NCBI GenBank assembly: GCA_963662175.1
Contig: OY759214.1
Location: 4,278,001-4,342,000 of the forward strand
Direction: 5' to 3'
DNA length: 64,000 nucleotides
DNA from: Aradus depressus
Lineage: Eukaryota; Arthropoda; Insecta; Hemiptera; Aradidae
Part shown: positions 48,700 through 61,918 of the stretch, in pieces
Layout of the letters: each line of letters begins with the position of its first letter
Position numbering within the stretch: position 1 is the first letter of the stretch
Program-made: the position numbers and the translations under genes
Notes under the pieces: model-generated
The model's input: the letters and a program-made list of their open reading frames with translations, nothing else
The model's database searches: none
Told to the model about the DNA's origin: nothing

Positions 48700-51600
48700 C
48701 AACATTAATATCCTAATTAGAACTTATACTAATTCTCATATATTACCAAGGAACTGCTTGTCCTGTTTGTCCCGACACCACTGAGCATGTGCATGTTAGG
48801 TTTATTGTTTCCAACATTAATATCCTAATTAGAACTAATACTAATTCTCATATATTACCAAGGCACTGCTTGTCCTGTTTGCCTTGACGCCACTCAGCAT
48901 GTGCATGTTAGGTTTATTGTAGCCAACATTAATATCCTAATTAGAACTAATAGTAATTCTCTTATATTACCAAGGCACTGCTTGTCCTGTTTGTCCTTAC
49001 GCCACTCAGCATGTGCATGTTAGATTTATTGTAACCAACATTAATATCCGAATTAGAACTAATCTTAATTCTCTTATTTTACCAAGGCACTGCTTGTCCT
49101 TTTTGCCCTGACGCCACTCAGCTTGTGCATGTTAGGTTTATTGTAACCAACATTAATATCCTAATTAGAACTAATACTACTTCTGCTATTTTACCAACGC
49201 ACTGCTTGTCCTGTTTGCCCTGACGCCACTCTGCTTGTTCATGTTAGGTTTATTGTAACCAACATTAATATCCTAATTAGAATTAATACTAATTCTGATA
49301 TATTACCAAGGCACTGCTTGTCCTGTTTGCCCTGACGCCACTGAGCATGTGCTTGTTAGGTTTATTGTAACCAACATTAATATCCTAATTAGAACTAATA
49401 CTACTTCTGCTATTTTACCAACGCACTGCTTGTCCTGTTTGCCCTGACGCCACTCTGCTTGTTCATGTTAGGTTTATTGTAACCAACATTAATATCGTAA
49501 TTAGAATTAATACTAATTCTCATATATTACCAAGGCACTGCTTGTCCTGTTTGCCCTGACGCCACTGAGCATGTGCTTGTTAGGTTTATTGTAACCAACA
49601 TTAATATCGTAATTAGAACTATTACTAATTCTCATATATTACCAAGGCACTGCTTGTCCTGTTTGCCCTGACGCCACTGAGCATGTGCTTGTTAGGTTTA
49701 TTGTAACCAACATTAATATCCTAATTAGAAATATTACTAATTCTCATATATTTCCAAGGCACTGCTTGTCCTGTTTGCCCTGACGCCACTGAGCATGTGC
49801 TTGTTAGGTTCATTGTAACCAACATTAATATCCTAATTAGAGCTTATACAAATTCTGATATATTACCAAGGAACTGCTTGTCCTGTTTGCCCCGACACCA
49901 CTGAGCATGTGCATGTTAGGTTTATTGTATCCATCATTAATATCCTAATTAGAACTAATACTAATTCTCATATATTACCAAGGCACTGCTTGTCCTGTTT
50001 GCCCTGACGCCACTGAGCATGTGCTTGTTAGGTTTATTGTAACCAACAATAATAACCTAATTAGAACTAATACTAATCCTCTTATATTATCAAGGCACTG
50101 CTTCTCCTGTTTGCCCTGACGCCACTCAGCTTGTGCATTTTAGGTTTGTTGTAACCAACATTAATATCCGAATTAGAACTAATACTAATCCTCTCATATT
50201 ACCAAGGCACTTCTTGTCCTGTTTGCCCCGACGCCACTCAGCATGTGCATGTTAGGTTTATTGTAACCAACATTAATATCCTAATTAGAACTAATACTAA
50301 TCCTCTTATATTACCAAGGCACTGCTTGTCCTGTTTGCCCCGACACCACTGAGCATGTGCATGTTAGGTTTATTGTAACCAACATTTATATCCTAATTAG
50401 AACTAATACCAATCCTCTTATATTACCAAGGCACTGCTTGTCCTGTTTGCCCTGACGCCACTCAGCTTGTGCATTTTAGGTTTGTTGTAACCAACATTAA
50501 TATCTTAATTAGAACTAATACTAATCCTCTCATATTACCAAGGCACTTCTTGTCCTGTTTGCCCCGACACCACTGAGCATGTGCTTGTTAGGTTTATTGT
50601 AACCAACATTAATATCCTAACTAGAACTAATACTAATCCTCTTATATTACCAAGGCACTGCTTGTCCTGTTTGCCTGACGCCACTAGCATGTGCATGTTA
50701 GGTTTATTGTAACCAACATTAATATCCTAATTAGAATTAATACTAATTCTCATATATTACCAAGGCACTGCTTGTCCTGTTTGCCCTGACGCCACTGAGC
50801 ATGTGCTTGTTAGGTTTATTGTAACCAACATTAATATCCTAATTAGAACTTATACTAATTCTCATATATTACCAAGGAACTGCTTGTCCTGTTTGTCCCG
50901 ACACCACTGAGCATGTGCATGTTAGGTTTATTGTTTCCAACATTAATATCCTAATTAGAACTAATACTAACTCTCATATATTACCAAGGCACTGCTTGTC
51001 CTGTTTGCCTTGACGCCACTCAGCATGTGCATGTTAGGTTTATTGTAGCCAACATTAATATCCTAATTAGAACTAATAGTAATTCTCTTATATTACCAAG
51101 GCACTGCTTGTCCTGTTTGTCCTTACGCCACTCAGCATGTGCATGTTAGATTTATTGTAACCAACATTAATATCCGAATTAGAACTAATCTTAATTCTCT
51201 TATTTTACCAAGGCACTGCTTGTCCTTTTTGCCCTGACGCCACTCAGCTTGTGCATTTTAGGTTTGTTGTAACCAACATTAATATCCGAATTAGAACTAA
51301 TACTAATCCTCTTATATTACCAAGGCACTGCTTGTCCTGTTTGTCCTGACGCCACTCAGCATGTGCATGTTAGGTTTATTGTAACCAACATTAATATCCT
51401 AACTAGAACTAATACTAATCCTCTTATATTACCAACGCACTGCTTGTCCTGTTTGCCTGACGCCACTGAGCATGTGCATGTTAGGTTTATTGTAACCAAC
51501 ATTTATATCCTAATTAGAACTAATACCAATCCTCTTATATTACCAAGGCACTGCTTGTCCTGTTTGCCCTGACGCCACTCAGCTTGTGCATTTTAGGTTT

Positions 51601-51863
51601 GTTGTAACCAACATTAATATCCTAATTAGAACTAATAGTAATTCTCTTATATTACCAAGGCACTGATTGTCCTGTTTGCCCTGACGCCACTCAGCTTGTG
51701 CATTTTAGGTTTGTTGTAACCAACATTAATATCTGAATTAGAACTAATACTAATTCTCTCATATTACCAAGGCACTTCTTGTCCTGTTTGCCCCGACGCC
51801 ACTCAGCATGTGCATGTTAGGTTTATTGTAACCAACATTAATATCCTAATTAGAACTAATACT

Positions 51864-53828
51864 AATCCTCTCATATTACCAAGGCACTGCTTGTCCTGTT
51901 TGCCCTGACGCCACTGAGCATGTGCTTGTTAGGTTTATTGTAACCAACATTAATATCGTAATTAGAACTATTACTAATTCTCATATATTACCAAGACACT
52001 GCTTGTCCTGTTTGCCCTGACGCCACTGAGCATGTGCTTGTTAGGTTTATTGTAACCAACATTTATATCCTAATTAGAACTATTACTAATTCTCATATAT
52101 TACCAAGGCACTGCTTGTTCTGTTTGCCCTGACGCCACTGAGCATGTGCTTGTTAGGTTTATTGTAACCAACATTAATATCCTAATTAGAAATGTTACTA
52201 ATTCTCATATATTACCAAGGCACTGCTTGTCCTGTTTACCCTGACGCCACTGAGCATGTGCTTGTTAGGTTCATTGTAACCAACATTAATATCCTAATTA
52301 GAGCTTATACTAATTCTGATATATTACCAAGGAACTGCTTGTCCTGTTTGCCCCGACACCACTGAGCATGTGCATGTTAGGTTTATTGTATCCATCATTA
52401 ATATCCTAATTAGAACTAATACTAATTCTCATATATTACCATGGCACTGCTTGTCCTGTTTGCCCTGACGCCACTGAGCATGTGCTTGTTAGGTTTATTG
52501 TAACCAACAATAATATCCTAATTAGAACTAATACTAATCCTCTTATATTATCAAGGCACTGCTTGTCCTGTTTGCCCTGACGCCACTCAGCTTGTGCATT
52601 TTAGGTTTGTTGTAACCAACATTAATATCCGATCTAGAACTAATACTAATCCTCTCATATTACCAAGGCACTTCTTGTCCTGTTTGCCCCGACGCCACTC
52701 AGCATGTGCATGTTAGGTTTATTGTAACCAACATTAATATCCTAATTAGAACTAATACTAATCCTCTTATATTACCAAGGCACTGCTTGTCCCGTTTGCC
52801 CTGACGCCACTCAGCTTGTGCATTTTAGGTTTGTTGTAACCAACATTAATATCCTAATTAGAGCTAATACTAATCCTCTTATATTACCAAGGCACTGATT
52901 GTCCTGTTTGCCCTGACGCCACTCAGCTTGTGCATTTTAGGTTTGTTGTAACCAACATTAATATCCTAACTAGAACTAATACTAATCCTCTTATATTACC
53001 AAGGCACTGCTTGTCCTGTTTGCCTGACGCCACTAGCATGTGCATGTTAGGTTTATTGTAACCAACATTAATATCCGAATTAGAACTAATACTAAGCCTC
53101 TTATATTACCAAGGCACTGCTTGTCCCGTTTGTCCTGACGCCACTCAGCATGTGCATCTTAAGTTTATTGCAACCAACATTAATATCCTAATTAGAACTA
53201 ATACTAATTCTCCTATTTTACCAACGCACTGCTTGTCCTGTTTGCCCTGACGCCACCCAGCTTGTGCATGTTAGGTTTATTGTAAGCAACATTAATATCC
53301 TAATTAGAACTAATACTAATTCTCATATATTACCAAGGCACTGCTTGTCCTGTTTGCCCTGGCGCCACTGAGCATGTGCTTGTTAGGTTTATTGTAACCA
53401 ACATTAATATCCTAATTAGAACTTATACTAATTCTCATATATTACCAAGGAACTGCTTGTGCTGTTTGTCCCGACACCACTGAGCATGTGCATGTTAGGT
53501 TTATTGTTTCCAACATTAATATCCTAATTAGAACTAATACTAATTCTCATATATTACCAAGGCACTGCTTGTCCTGTTTGCCTTGACGCCACTCAGCATG
53601 TGCATGTTAGGTTTATTGTAGCCAACATTAATATCCTAATTAGAACTAATAGTAATTCTCTTATATTACCAAGGCACTGCTTGTCCTGTTTGTCCTTACG
53701 CCACTCAGCATGTGCATGTTAGATTTATTGTAACCAACATTAATATCCGAATTAGAACTAATCTTAATTCTCTTATTTTACCAAGGCACTGCTTGTCCTT
53801 TTTGCCCTGACGCCACTCAGCTTGTGCA
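51864..53828. repeat. Uninterrupted paralogue of the BEL insertion site
   Basis: Matches 40,850-42,384 (offset 11,014) and, across the BEL element, 48,695-49,129 (offset 4,699). It shares GAGCTTATAC (41,287/52,301), TTACCATGGCAC and GCCCTGGCGCC, and reads straight through GTAAC at 53,394-53,398. It is therefore a within-array empty-site copy of the BEL target. Confidence 0.85.
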
Positions 53829-56800
53829 TTTTAGGTTTGTTGTAACCAACATTAATATCCGAATTAGAACTAATACTAATCCTCTTATATTACCAAGGCC
53901 CTGCTTGTCCTGTTTGTCCTGACGCCACTCAGCATGTGCATGTTAGGTTTATTGTAACCAACATTAATATCCTAATTAGAACTAATACTACTTCTGCTAT
54001 TTTACCAACGCACTGCTTGTCCTGTTTGCCCTGACGCCACTCTGCTTGTTCATGTTAGGTTTATTGTAACCAACATTAATAACCTAATTAGAATTAATAC
54101 TAATTCTGATATATTACCAAGGCACTGCTTGTCCTGTTTGCCCTGACGCCACTGAGCATGTGCTTGTTAGGTTTATTGTAACCAACATTAATATCCTAAT
54201 TAGAACTAATACTACTTCTGCTATTTTACCAACGCACTGCTTGTCCTGTTTGCCCTGACGCCACTCTGCTTGTTCATGTTAGGTTTATTGTAACCAACAT
54301 TAATATCCTAATTAGAAATATTACTAATTCTCATATATTTCCAAGGCACTGCTTGTCCTGTTTGCCCTGACGCCACTGAGCATGTGCTTGTTAGGTTCAT
54401 TGTAACCAACATTAATATCCTAATTAGAGCTTATACAAATTCTGATATATTACCAAGGAACTGCTTGTCCTGTTTGCCCCGACACCACTGAGCATGTGCA
54501 TGTTAGGTTTATTGTAAGCAACATTAATATCCTAATTAGAACTAATACTAATTCTCATATATTACCAAGGCACTGCTTGTCCTGTTTGCCCTGACGCCAC
54601 TGAGCATGTGCTTGTTAGGTTTATTGTAACCAACAATAATATCCTAATTAGAACTAATACTAATCCTCTTATATTATCAAGGCACTGCTTCTCCTGTTTG
54701 CCCTGACGCCACTCAGCTTGTGCATTTTAGGTTTGTTGTAACCAACATTAATATCCGAATTAGAACTAATACTAATCCTCTCATATTACCAAGGCACTTC
54801 TTGTCCTGTTTGCCCCGACGCCACTCAGCATGTGCATGTTAGGTTTATTGTAACCAACATTAATATCCTAATTAGAACTAATACTAATCCTCTTATATTA
54901 CCAAGGCACTGCTTGTCCTGTTTGCCCCGACACCACTGAGCATGTGCATGTTAGGTTTATTGTAACCAACATTTATATCCTAATTAGAACTAATACCAAT
55001 CCTCTTATATTACCAAGGCACTGCTTGTCCTGTTTGCCCTGACGCCACTCAGCTTGTGCATTTTAGGTTTGTTGTAACCAACATTAATATCCGATCTAGA
55101 ACTAATACTAATCCTCTCATATTACCAAGGCACTTCTTGTCCTGTTTGCCCCGACGCCACTCAGCATGTGCATGTTAGGTTTATTGTAACCAACATTAAT
55201 ATCCTAATTAGAACTAATACTAATCCTCTTATATTACCAAGGCACTGCTTGTCCCGTTTGCCCTGACGCCACTCAGCTTGTGCATTTTAGGTTTGTTGTA
55301 ACCAACATTAATATCCTAATTAGAGCTAATACTAATCCTCTTATATTACCAAGGCACTGATTGTCCTGTTTGCCCTGACGCCACTCAGCTTGTGCATTTT
55401 AGGTTTGTTGTAACCAACATTAATATCCTAACTAGAACTAATACTAATCCTCTTATATTACCAAGGCACTGCTTGTCCTGTTTGCCTGACGCCACTAGCA
55501 TGTGCATGTTAGGTTTATTGTAACCAACATTAATATCCGAATTAGAACTAATACTAAGCCTCTTATATTACCAAGGCACTGCTTGTCCCGTTTGTCCTGA
55601 CGCCACTCAGCATGTGCATCTTAAGTTTATTGCAACCAACATTAATATCCTAATTAGAACTAATACTAATTCTCCTATTTTACCAACGCACTGCTTGTCC
55701 TGTTTGCCCTGACGCCACCCAGCTTGTGCATGTTAGGTTTATTGTAAGCAACATTAATATCCTAATTAGAACTAATACTAATTCTCATATATTACCAAGG
55801 CACTGCTTGTCCTGTTTGCCCTGGCGCCACTGAGCATGTGCTTGTTAGGTTTATTGTAACCAACATTAATATCCTAATTAGAACTTATACTAATTCTCAT
55901 ATATTACCAAGGAACTGCTTGTGCTGTTTGTCCCGACACCACTGAGCATGTGCATGTTAGGTTTATTGTTTCCAACATTAATATCCTAATTAGAACTAAT
56001 ACTAATTCTCATATATTACCAAGGCACTGCTTGTCCTGTTTGCCTTGACGCCACTCAGCATGTGCATGTTAGGTTTATTGTAGCCAACATTAATATCCTA
56101 ATTAGAACTAATAGTAATTCTCTTATATTACCAAGGCACTGCTTGTCCTGTTTGTCCTTACGCCACTCAGCATGTGCATGTTAGATTTATTGTAACCAAC
56201 ATTAATATCCGAATTAGAACTAATCTTAATTCTCTTATTTTACCAAGGCACTGCTTGTCCTTTTTGCCCTGACGCCACTCAGCTTGTGCATTTTAGGTTT
56301 GTTGTAACCAACATTAATATCCGAATTAGAACTAATACTAATCCTCTTATATTACCAAGGCCCTGCTTGTCCTGTTTGTCCTGACGCCACTCAGCATGTG
56401 CATGTTAGGTTTATTGTAACCAACATTAATATCCTAATTAGAACTAATACTACTTCTGCTATTTTACCAACGCACTGCTTGTCCTGTTTGCCCTGACGCC
56501 ACTCTGCTTGTTCATGTTAGGTTTATTGTAACCAACATTAATAACCTAATTAGAATTAATACTAATTCTGATATATTACCAAGGCACTGCTTGTCCTGTT
56601 TGCCCTGACGCCACTGAGCATGTGCTTGTTAGGTTTATTGTAACCAACATTAATATCCTAATTAGAACTAATACTACTTCTGCTATTTTACCAACGCACT
56701 GCTTGTCCTGTTTGCCCTGACGCCACTCTGCTTGTTCATGTTAGGTTTATTGTAACCAACATTAATATCCTAATTAGAAATATTACTAATTCTCATATAT

Positions 56801-57552
56801 TTCCAAGGCACTGCTTGTCCTGTTTGCCCTGACGCCACTGAGCATGTGCTTGTTAGGTTCATTGTAACCAACATTAATATCCTAATTAGAGCTTATACAA
56901 ATTCTGATATATTACCAAGGAACTGCTTGTCCTGTTTGCCCCGACACCACTGAGCATGTGCATGTTAGGTTTATTGTAAGCAACATTAATATCCTAATTA
57001 GAACTAATACTAATTCTCTTATATTACCAAGGCACTGCTTGTCCTGTTTGCCCTGACGCCACTGAGCATGTGCTTGTTAGGTTTATTGTAACCAACAATA
57101 ATATCCTAATTAGAACTAATACTAATCCTCTTATATTATCAAGGCACTGCTTCTCCTGTTTGCCCTGACGCCACTCAGCTTGTGCATTTTAGGTTTGTTG
57201 TAACCAACATTAATATCCGAATTAGAACTAATACTAATCCTCTCATATTACCAAGGCACTTCTTGTCCTGTTTGCCCCGACGCCACTCAGCATGTGCATG
57301 TTAGGTTTATTGTAACCAACATTAATATCCTAATTAGAACTAATACTAATCCTCTTATATTACCAAGGCACTGCTTGTCCTGTTTGCCCCGACACCACTG
57401 AGCATGTGCATGTTAGGTTTATTGTAACCAACATTTATATCCTAATTAGAACTAATACCAATCCTCTTATATTACCAAGGCACTGCTTGTCCTGTTTGCC
57501 CTGACGCCACTCAGCTTGTGCATTTTAGGTTTGTTGTAACCAACATTAATAT
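52552..57552. repeat. 22-monomer (2,462-bp) tandem duplication
   Basis: 52,552-~55,090 matches 55,014-~57,552 at an offset of 2,462 bp. Private variants are shared: CCGATCTAGAAC (52,631/55,093), TTGTGCTGTTTG (53,461/55,923) and CAAGGCCCTGC (near 53,897/56,359). One difference noticed, TTCTCATATATT against TTCTCTTATATT near 54,551/57,013. The two units are directly adjacent. Confidence 0.9.
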
Positions 57553-58225
57553 CCTAATTAGAACTAATACTAATCCTCTCATATTACCAAGGCACTTCTT
57601 GTCCTGTTTGCCCCGACACCACTGAGCATGTGCTTGTTAGGTTTATTGTAACCAACATTAATATCCTAACTAGAACTAATACTAATCCTCTTATATTACC
57701 AAGGCACTGCTTGTCCTGTTTGCCTGACGCCACTAGCATGTGCATGTTAGGTTTATTGTAACCAACATTAATATCCTAATTAGAATTAATACTAATTCTC
57801 ATATATTACCAAGGCACTGCTTGTCCTGTTTGCCCTGACGCCACTGAGCATGTGCTTGTTAATTTTATTGTAACCAACATTAATATCCTAATTAGAACTT
57901 ATACTAATTCTCATATATTACCAAGGAACTGCTTGTCCTGTTTGTCCCGACACCACTGAGCATGTGCATGTTAGGTTTATTGTTTCCAACATTAATATCC
58001 TAATTAGAACTAATACTAATTCTCATATATTACCAAGGCACTGCTTGTCCTGTTTGCCTTGACGCCACTCAGCATGTGCATTTAGGTTTATTGTAGCCAA
58101 CATTAATATCCTAATTAGAACTAATAGTAATTCTCTTATATTACCAAGGCACTGCTTGTCCTGTTTGTCCTTACGCCACTCAGCATGTGCATGTTAGATT
58201 TATTGTAACCAACATTAATATCCGA

Positions 58226-60307
58226 ATTAGAACTAATCTTAATTCTCTTATTTTACCAAGGCACTGCTTGTCCTTTTTGCCCTGACGCCACTCAGCTTGT
58301 GCATTTTAGGTTTGTTGTAACCAACATTAATATCCGAATTAGAACTAATACTAATCCTCTTATATTACCAAGGCACTGCTTGTCCTGTTTGTCCTGACGC
58401 CACTCAGCATGTGCATGTTAGGTTTATTGTAACCAACATTAATATCCTAATTAGAACTAATACTACTTCTGCTATTTTACCAACGCACTGCTTGTCCTGT
58501 TTGCCCTGACGCCACTCTGCTTGTTCATGTTAGGTTTATTGTAACCAACATTAATATCCTAATTAGAATTAATACCAATTCTGATATATTACCAAGGCAC
58601 TGCTTGTCCTGTTTGCCCTGACGCCACTGAGCATGTGCTTGTTAGGTTTATTGTAACCAACATTAATATCCTAATTAGAACTAATACTACTTCTGCTATT
58701 TTACCAACGCACTGCTTGTCCTGTTTGCCCTGACGCCACTCTGCTTGTTCATGTTAGGTTTATTGTAACCAACATTAATATCCTAATTAGAATTAATACT
58801 AATTCTCATATATTACCAAGGCACTGCTTGTCCTGTTTGCCCTGACGCCACTGAGCATGTGCTTGTTAGGTTTATTGTAACCAACATTAATATCGTAATT
58901 AGAACTATTACTAATTCTCATATATTACCAAGGCACTGTTTGTCCTGTTTGCCCTGACGCCACTGAGCATGTGCTTGTTAGGTTTATTGTAACCAACATT
59001 TATATCCTAATTAGAACTATTACTAATTCTCATATATTACCAAGGCACTGCTTGTTCTGTTTGGCCTTACGCCACTGAGCATGTGCTTGTTAGGTTTATT
59101 GTAACCAACATTAATATCCTAATTAGAAATATTACTAATTCTCATATATTACCAAGGCACTGCTTGTCCTGTTTGCCCTGACGCCACTGAGCATGTGCTT
59201 GTTAGGTTCATTGTAACCAACATTAATATCCTAATTAGAGCTTATACTAATTCTGATATATTACCAAGGAACTGCTTGTCCTGTTTGCCCCGACACCACT
59301 GAGCATGTGCATGTTAGGTTTATTGTATCCATCATTAATATCCTAATTAGAACTAATACTAATTCTCATATATTACCAAGGCACTGCTTGTCCTGTGTCC
59401 CTGACGCCACTGAGCATGTGCTTGTTAGGTTTATTGTAACCAACAATAATATCCTAATTAGAACTAATACTAATCCTCTTATATTATCAAGGCACTGCTT
59501 GTCCTGTTTGCCCTGACGCCACTCAGCTTGTGCATTTTAGGTTTGTTGTAACCAACATTAATATCCGAATTAGAACTAATACTAATCCTCTCATATTACC
59601 AAGGCACTTCTTGTCCTGTTTGCCCCGACGCCACTCAGCATGTGCATGTTAGGTTTATTGTAACCAACATTAATATCCTAATTAGAACTAATACTAATCC
59701 TCTTATATTACCAAGGCACTGCTTGTCCTGTTTGCCCCGACACCACTGAGCATGTGCATGTTAGGTTTATTGTAACCAACATTTATATCCTAATTAGAAC
59801 TAATACCAATCCTCTTATATTACCAAGGCACTGCTTGTCCTGTTTGCCCTGACGCCACTCAGCTTGTGCATTTTAGGTTTGTTGTAACCAACATTAATAT
59901 CCTAATTAGAACTAATACTAATCCTCTCATATTACCAAGGCACTTCTTGTCCTGTTTGCCCCGACACCACTGAGCATGTGCTTGTTAGGTTTATTGTAAC
60001 CAACATTAATATCCTAACTAGAACTAATACTAATCCTCTTATATTACCAAGGCACTGCTTGTCCTGTTTGCCTGACGCCACTAGCATGTGCATGTTAGGT
60101 TTATTGTAACCAACATTAATATCCTAATTAGAATTAATACTAATTCTCATATATTACCAAGGCACTGCTTGTCCTGTTTGCCCTGACGCCACTGAGCATG
60201 TGCTTGTTAGGTTTATTGTAACCAACATTAATATCGTAATTAGAACTATTACTAATTCTCATATATTACCAAGGCACTGCTTGTCCTGTTTGCCCTGACG
60301 CCACTGA
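58226..60307. repeat. 33-monomer (3,693-bp period) duplication, copy 1
   Basis: Matches 61,919-64,000 at an offset of 3,693 bp, checked at ATACCAATTCTG (58,573/62,266) and TCCTGTGTCCC (59,391/63,084), a monomer with a private deletion. No mismatch was seen in the parts compared. Confidence 0.9.
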
Positions 60308-61918
60308 GCATGTGCTTGTTAGGTTTATTGTAACCAACATTTATATCCTAATTAGAACTATTACTAATTCTCATATATTACCAAGGCACTGCTTGTTCTG
60401 TTTGCCCTGACGCCACTGAGCATGTGCTTGTTAGGTTTATTGTAACCAACATTAATATCCTAATTAGAAATATTACTAATTCTCATATATTACCAAGGCA
60501 CTGCTTGTCCTGTTTGCCCTGACGCCACTGAGCATGTGCTTGTTAGGTTCATTGTAACCAACATTAATATCCTAATTAGAGCTTATACTAATTCTGATAT
60601 ATTACCAAGGAACTGCTTGTCCTGTTTGCCCCGACACCACTGGGCATGTGCATGTTAGGTTTATTGTATCCATCATTAATATCCTAATTAGAACTAATAC
60701 TAATTCTCATATATTACCATGGCACTGCTTGTCCTGTTTGCCCTGACGCCACTGAGCATGTGCTTGTTAGGTTTATTGTAACCAACAATAATATCCTAAT
60801 TAGAACTAATACTAATCCTCTTATATTATCAAGGCACTGCTTGTCCTGTTTGCCCTGACGCCACTCAGCTTGTGCATTTTAGGTTTGTTGTAACCAACAT
60901 TAATATCCGAATTAGAACTAATACTAATATTCTCATATTACCAAGGCACTTCTTGTCCTGTTTGCCCCTACGCCACTCAGCATGTGCATGTTAGGTTCAT
61001 TGTAACCAACATTAATATCCTAATTAGAACTAATACTAATCCTCTTATATTACCAAGGCACTGCTTGTCCTGTTTGCCCCGACACCACTGAGCATGTGCA
61101 TGTTAGGTTTATTGTAACCAACATTTATATCCGAATTAGAACTAATACTAATCCTCTTATATTACCAAGGCACTGCTTCTCCCGTTTGTCCTGACGCCAC
61201 TCAGCATGTGCATGTTAAGTTTATTGCAACCAACATTAATATCCTAATTAGAACTAATACTAATTCTCCTATTTTACCAACGCACTGCTTGTCCTGTTTG
61301 CCCTGACGCCACCCAGCTTGTGCATGTTAGGTTTATTGTAAGCAACATTAATATCCTAATTAGAACTAATACTAATTCTCATATATTACCAAGGCACTGC
61401 TTGTCCTGTTTGCCCTGGCGCCACTGAGCATGTGCTTGTTAGGTTTATTGTAACCAACATTAATATCCTAATTAGAACTTATACTAATTCTCATATATTA
61501 CCAAGGAACTGCTTGTCCTGTTTGCCCCGACACCACTGAGCATGTGCATTTTAGGTTTATTGTTTCCAACATTAATATCCTAATTAGAACTAATACTAAT
61601 TCTCATATATTACCAAGGCACTGCTTTTCCTGTTTGCCTTGACGCCACTCAGCATGTGCTTGTTAGGTTTATTGTAACCAACATTAATATCGTAATTAGA
61701 ACTATTACTAATTCTCATATATTACCAAGGCACTGCTTGTCCTGTTTGCCCTGACGCCACTCAGCTTGTGCATTTTAGGTTTGTTGTAACCAACATTAAT
61801 ATCCGAATTAGAACTAATACTAATCCTCTCATATTACCAAGGCACTTCTTGTCCTGTTTGCCCCGACGCCACTCAGCATGTGCATGTTAGGTTTATTGTA
61901 ACCAACATTAATATCCTA

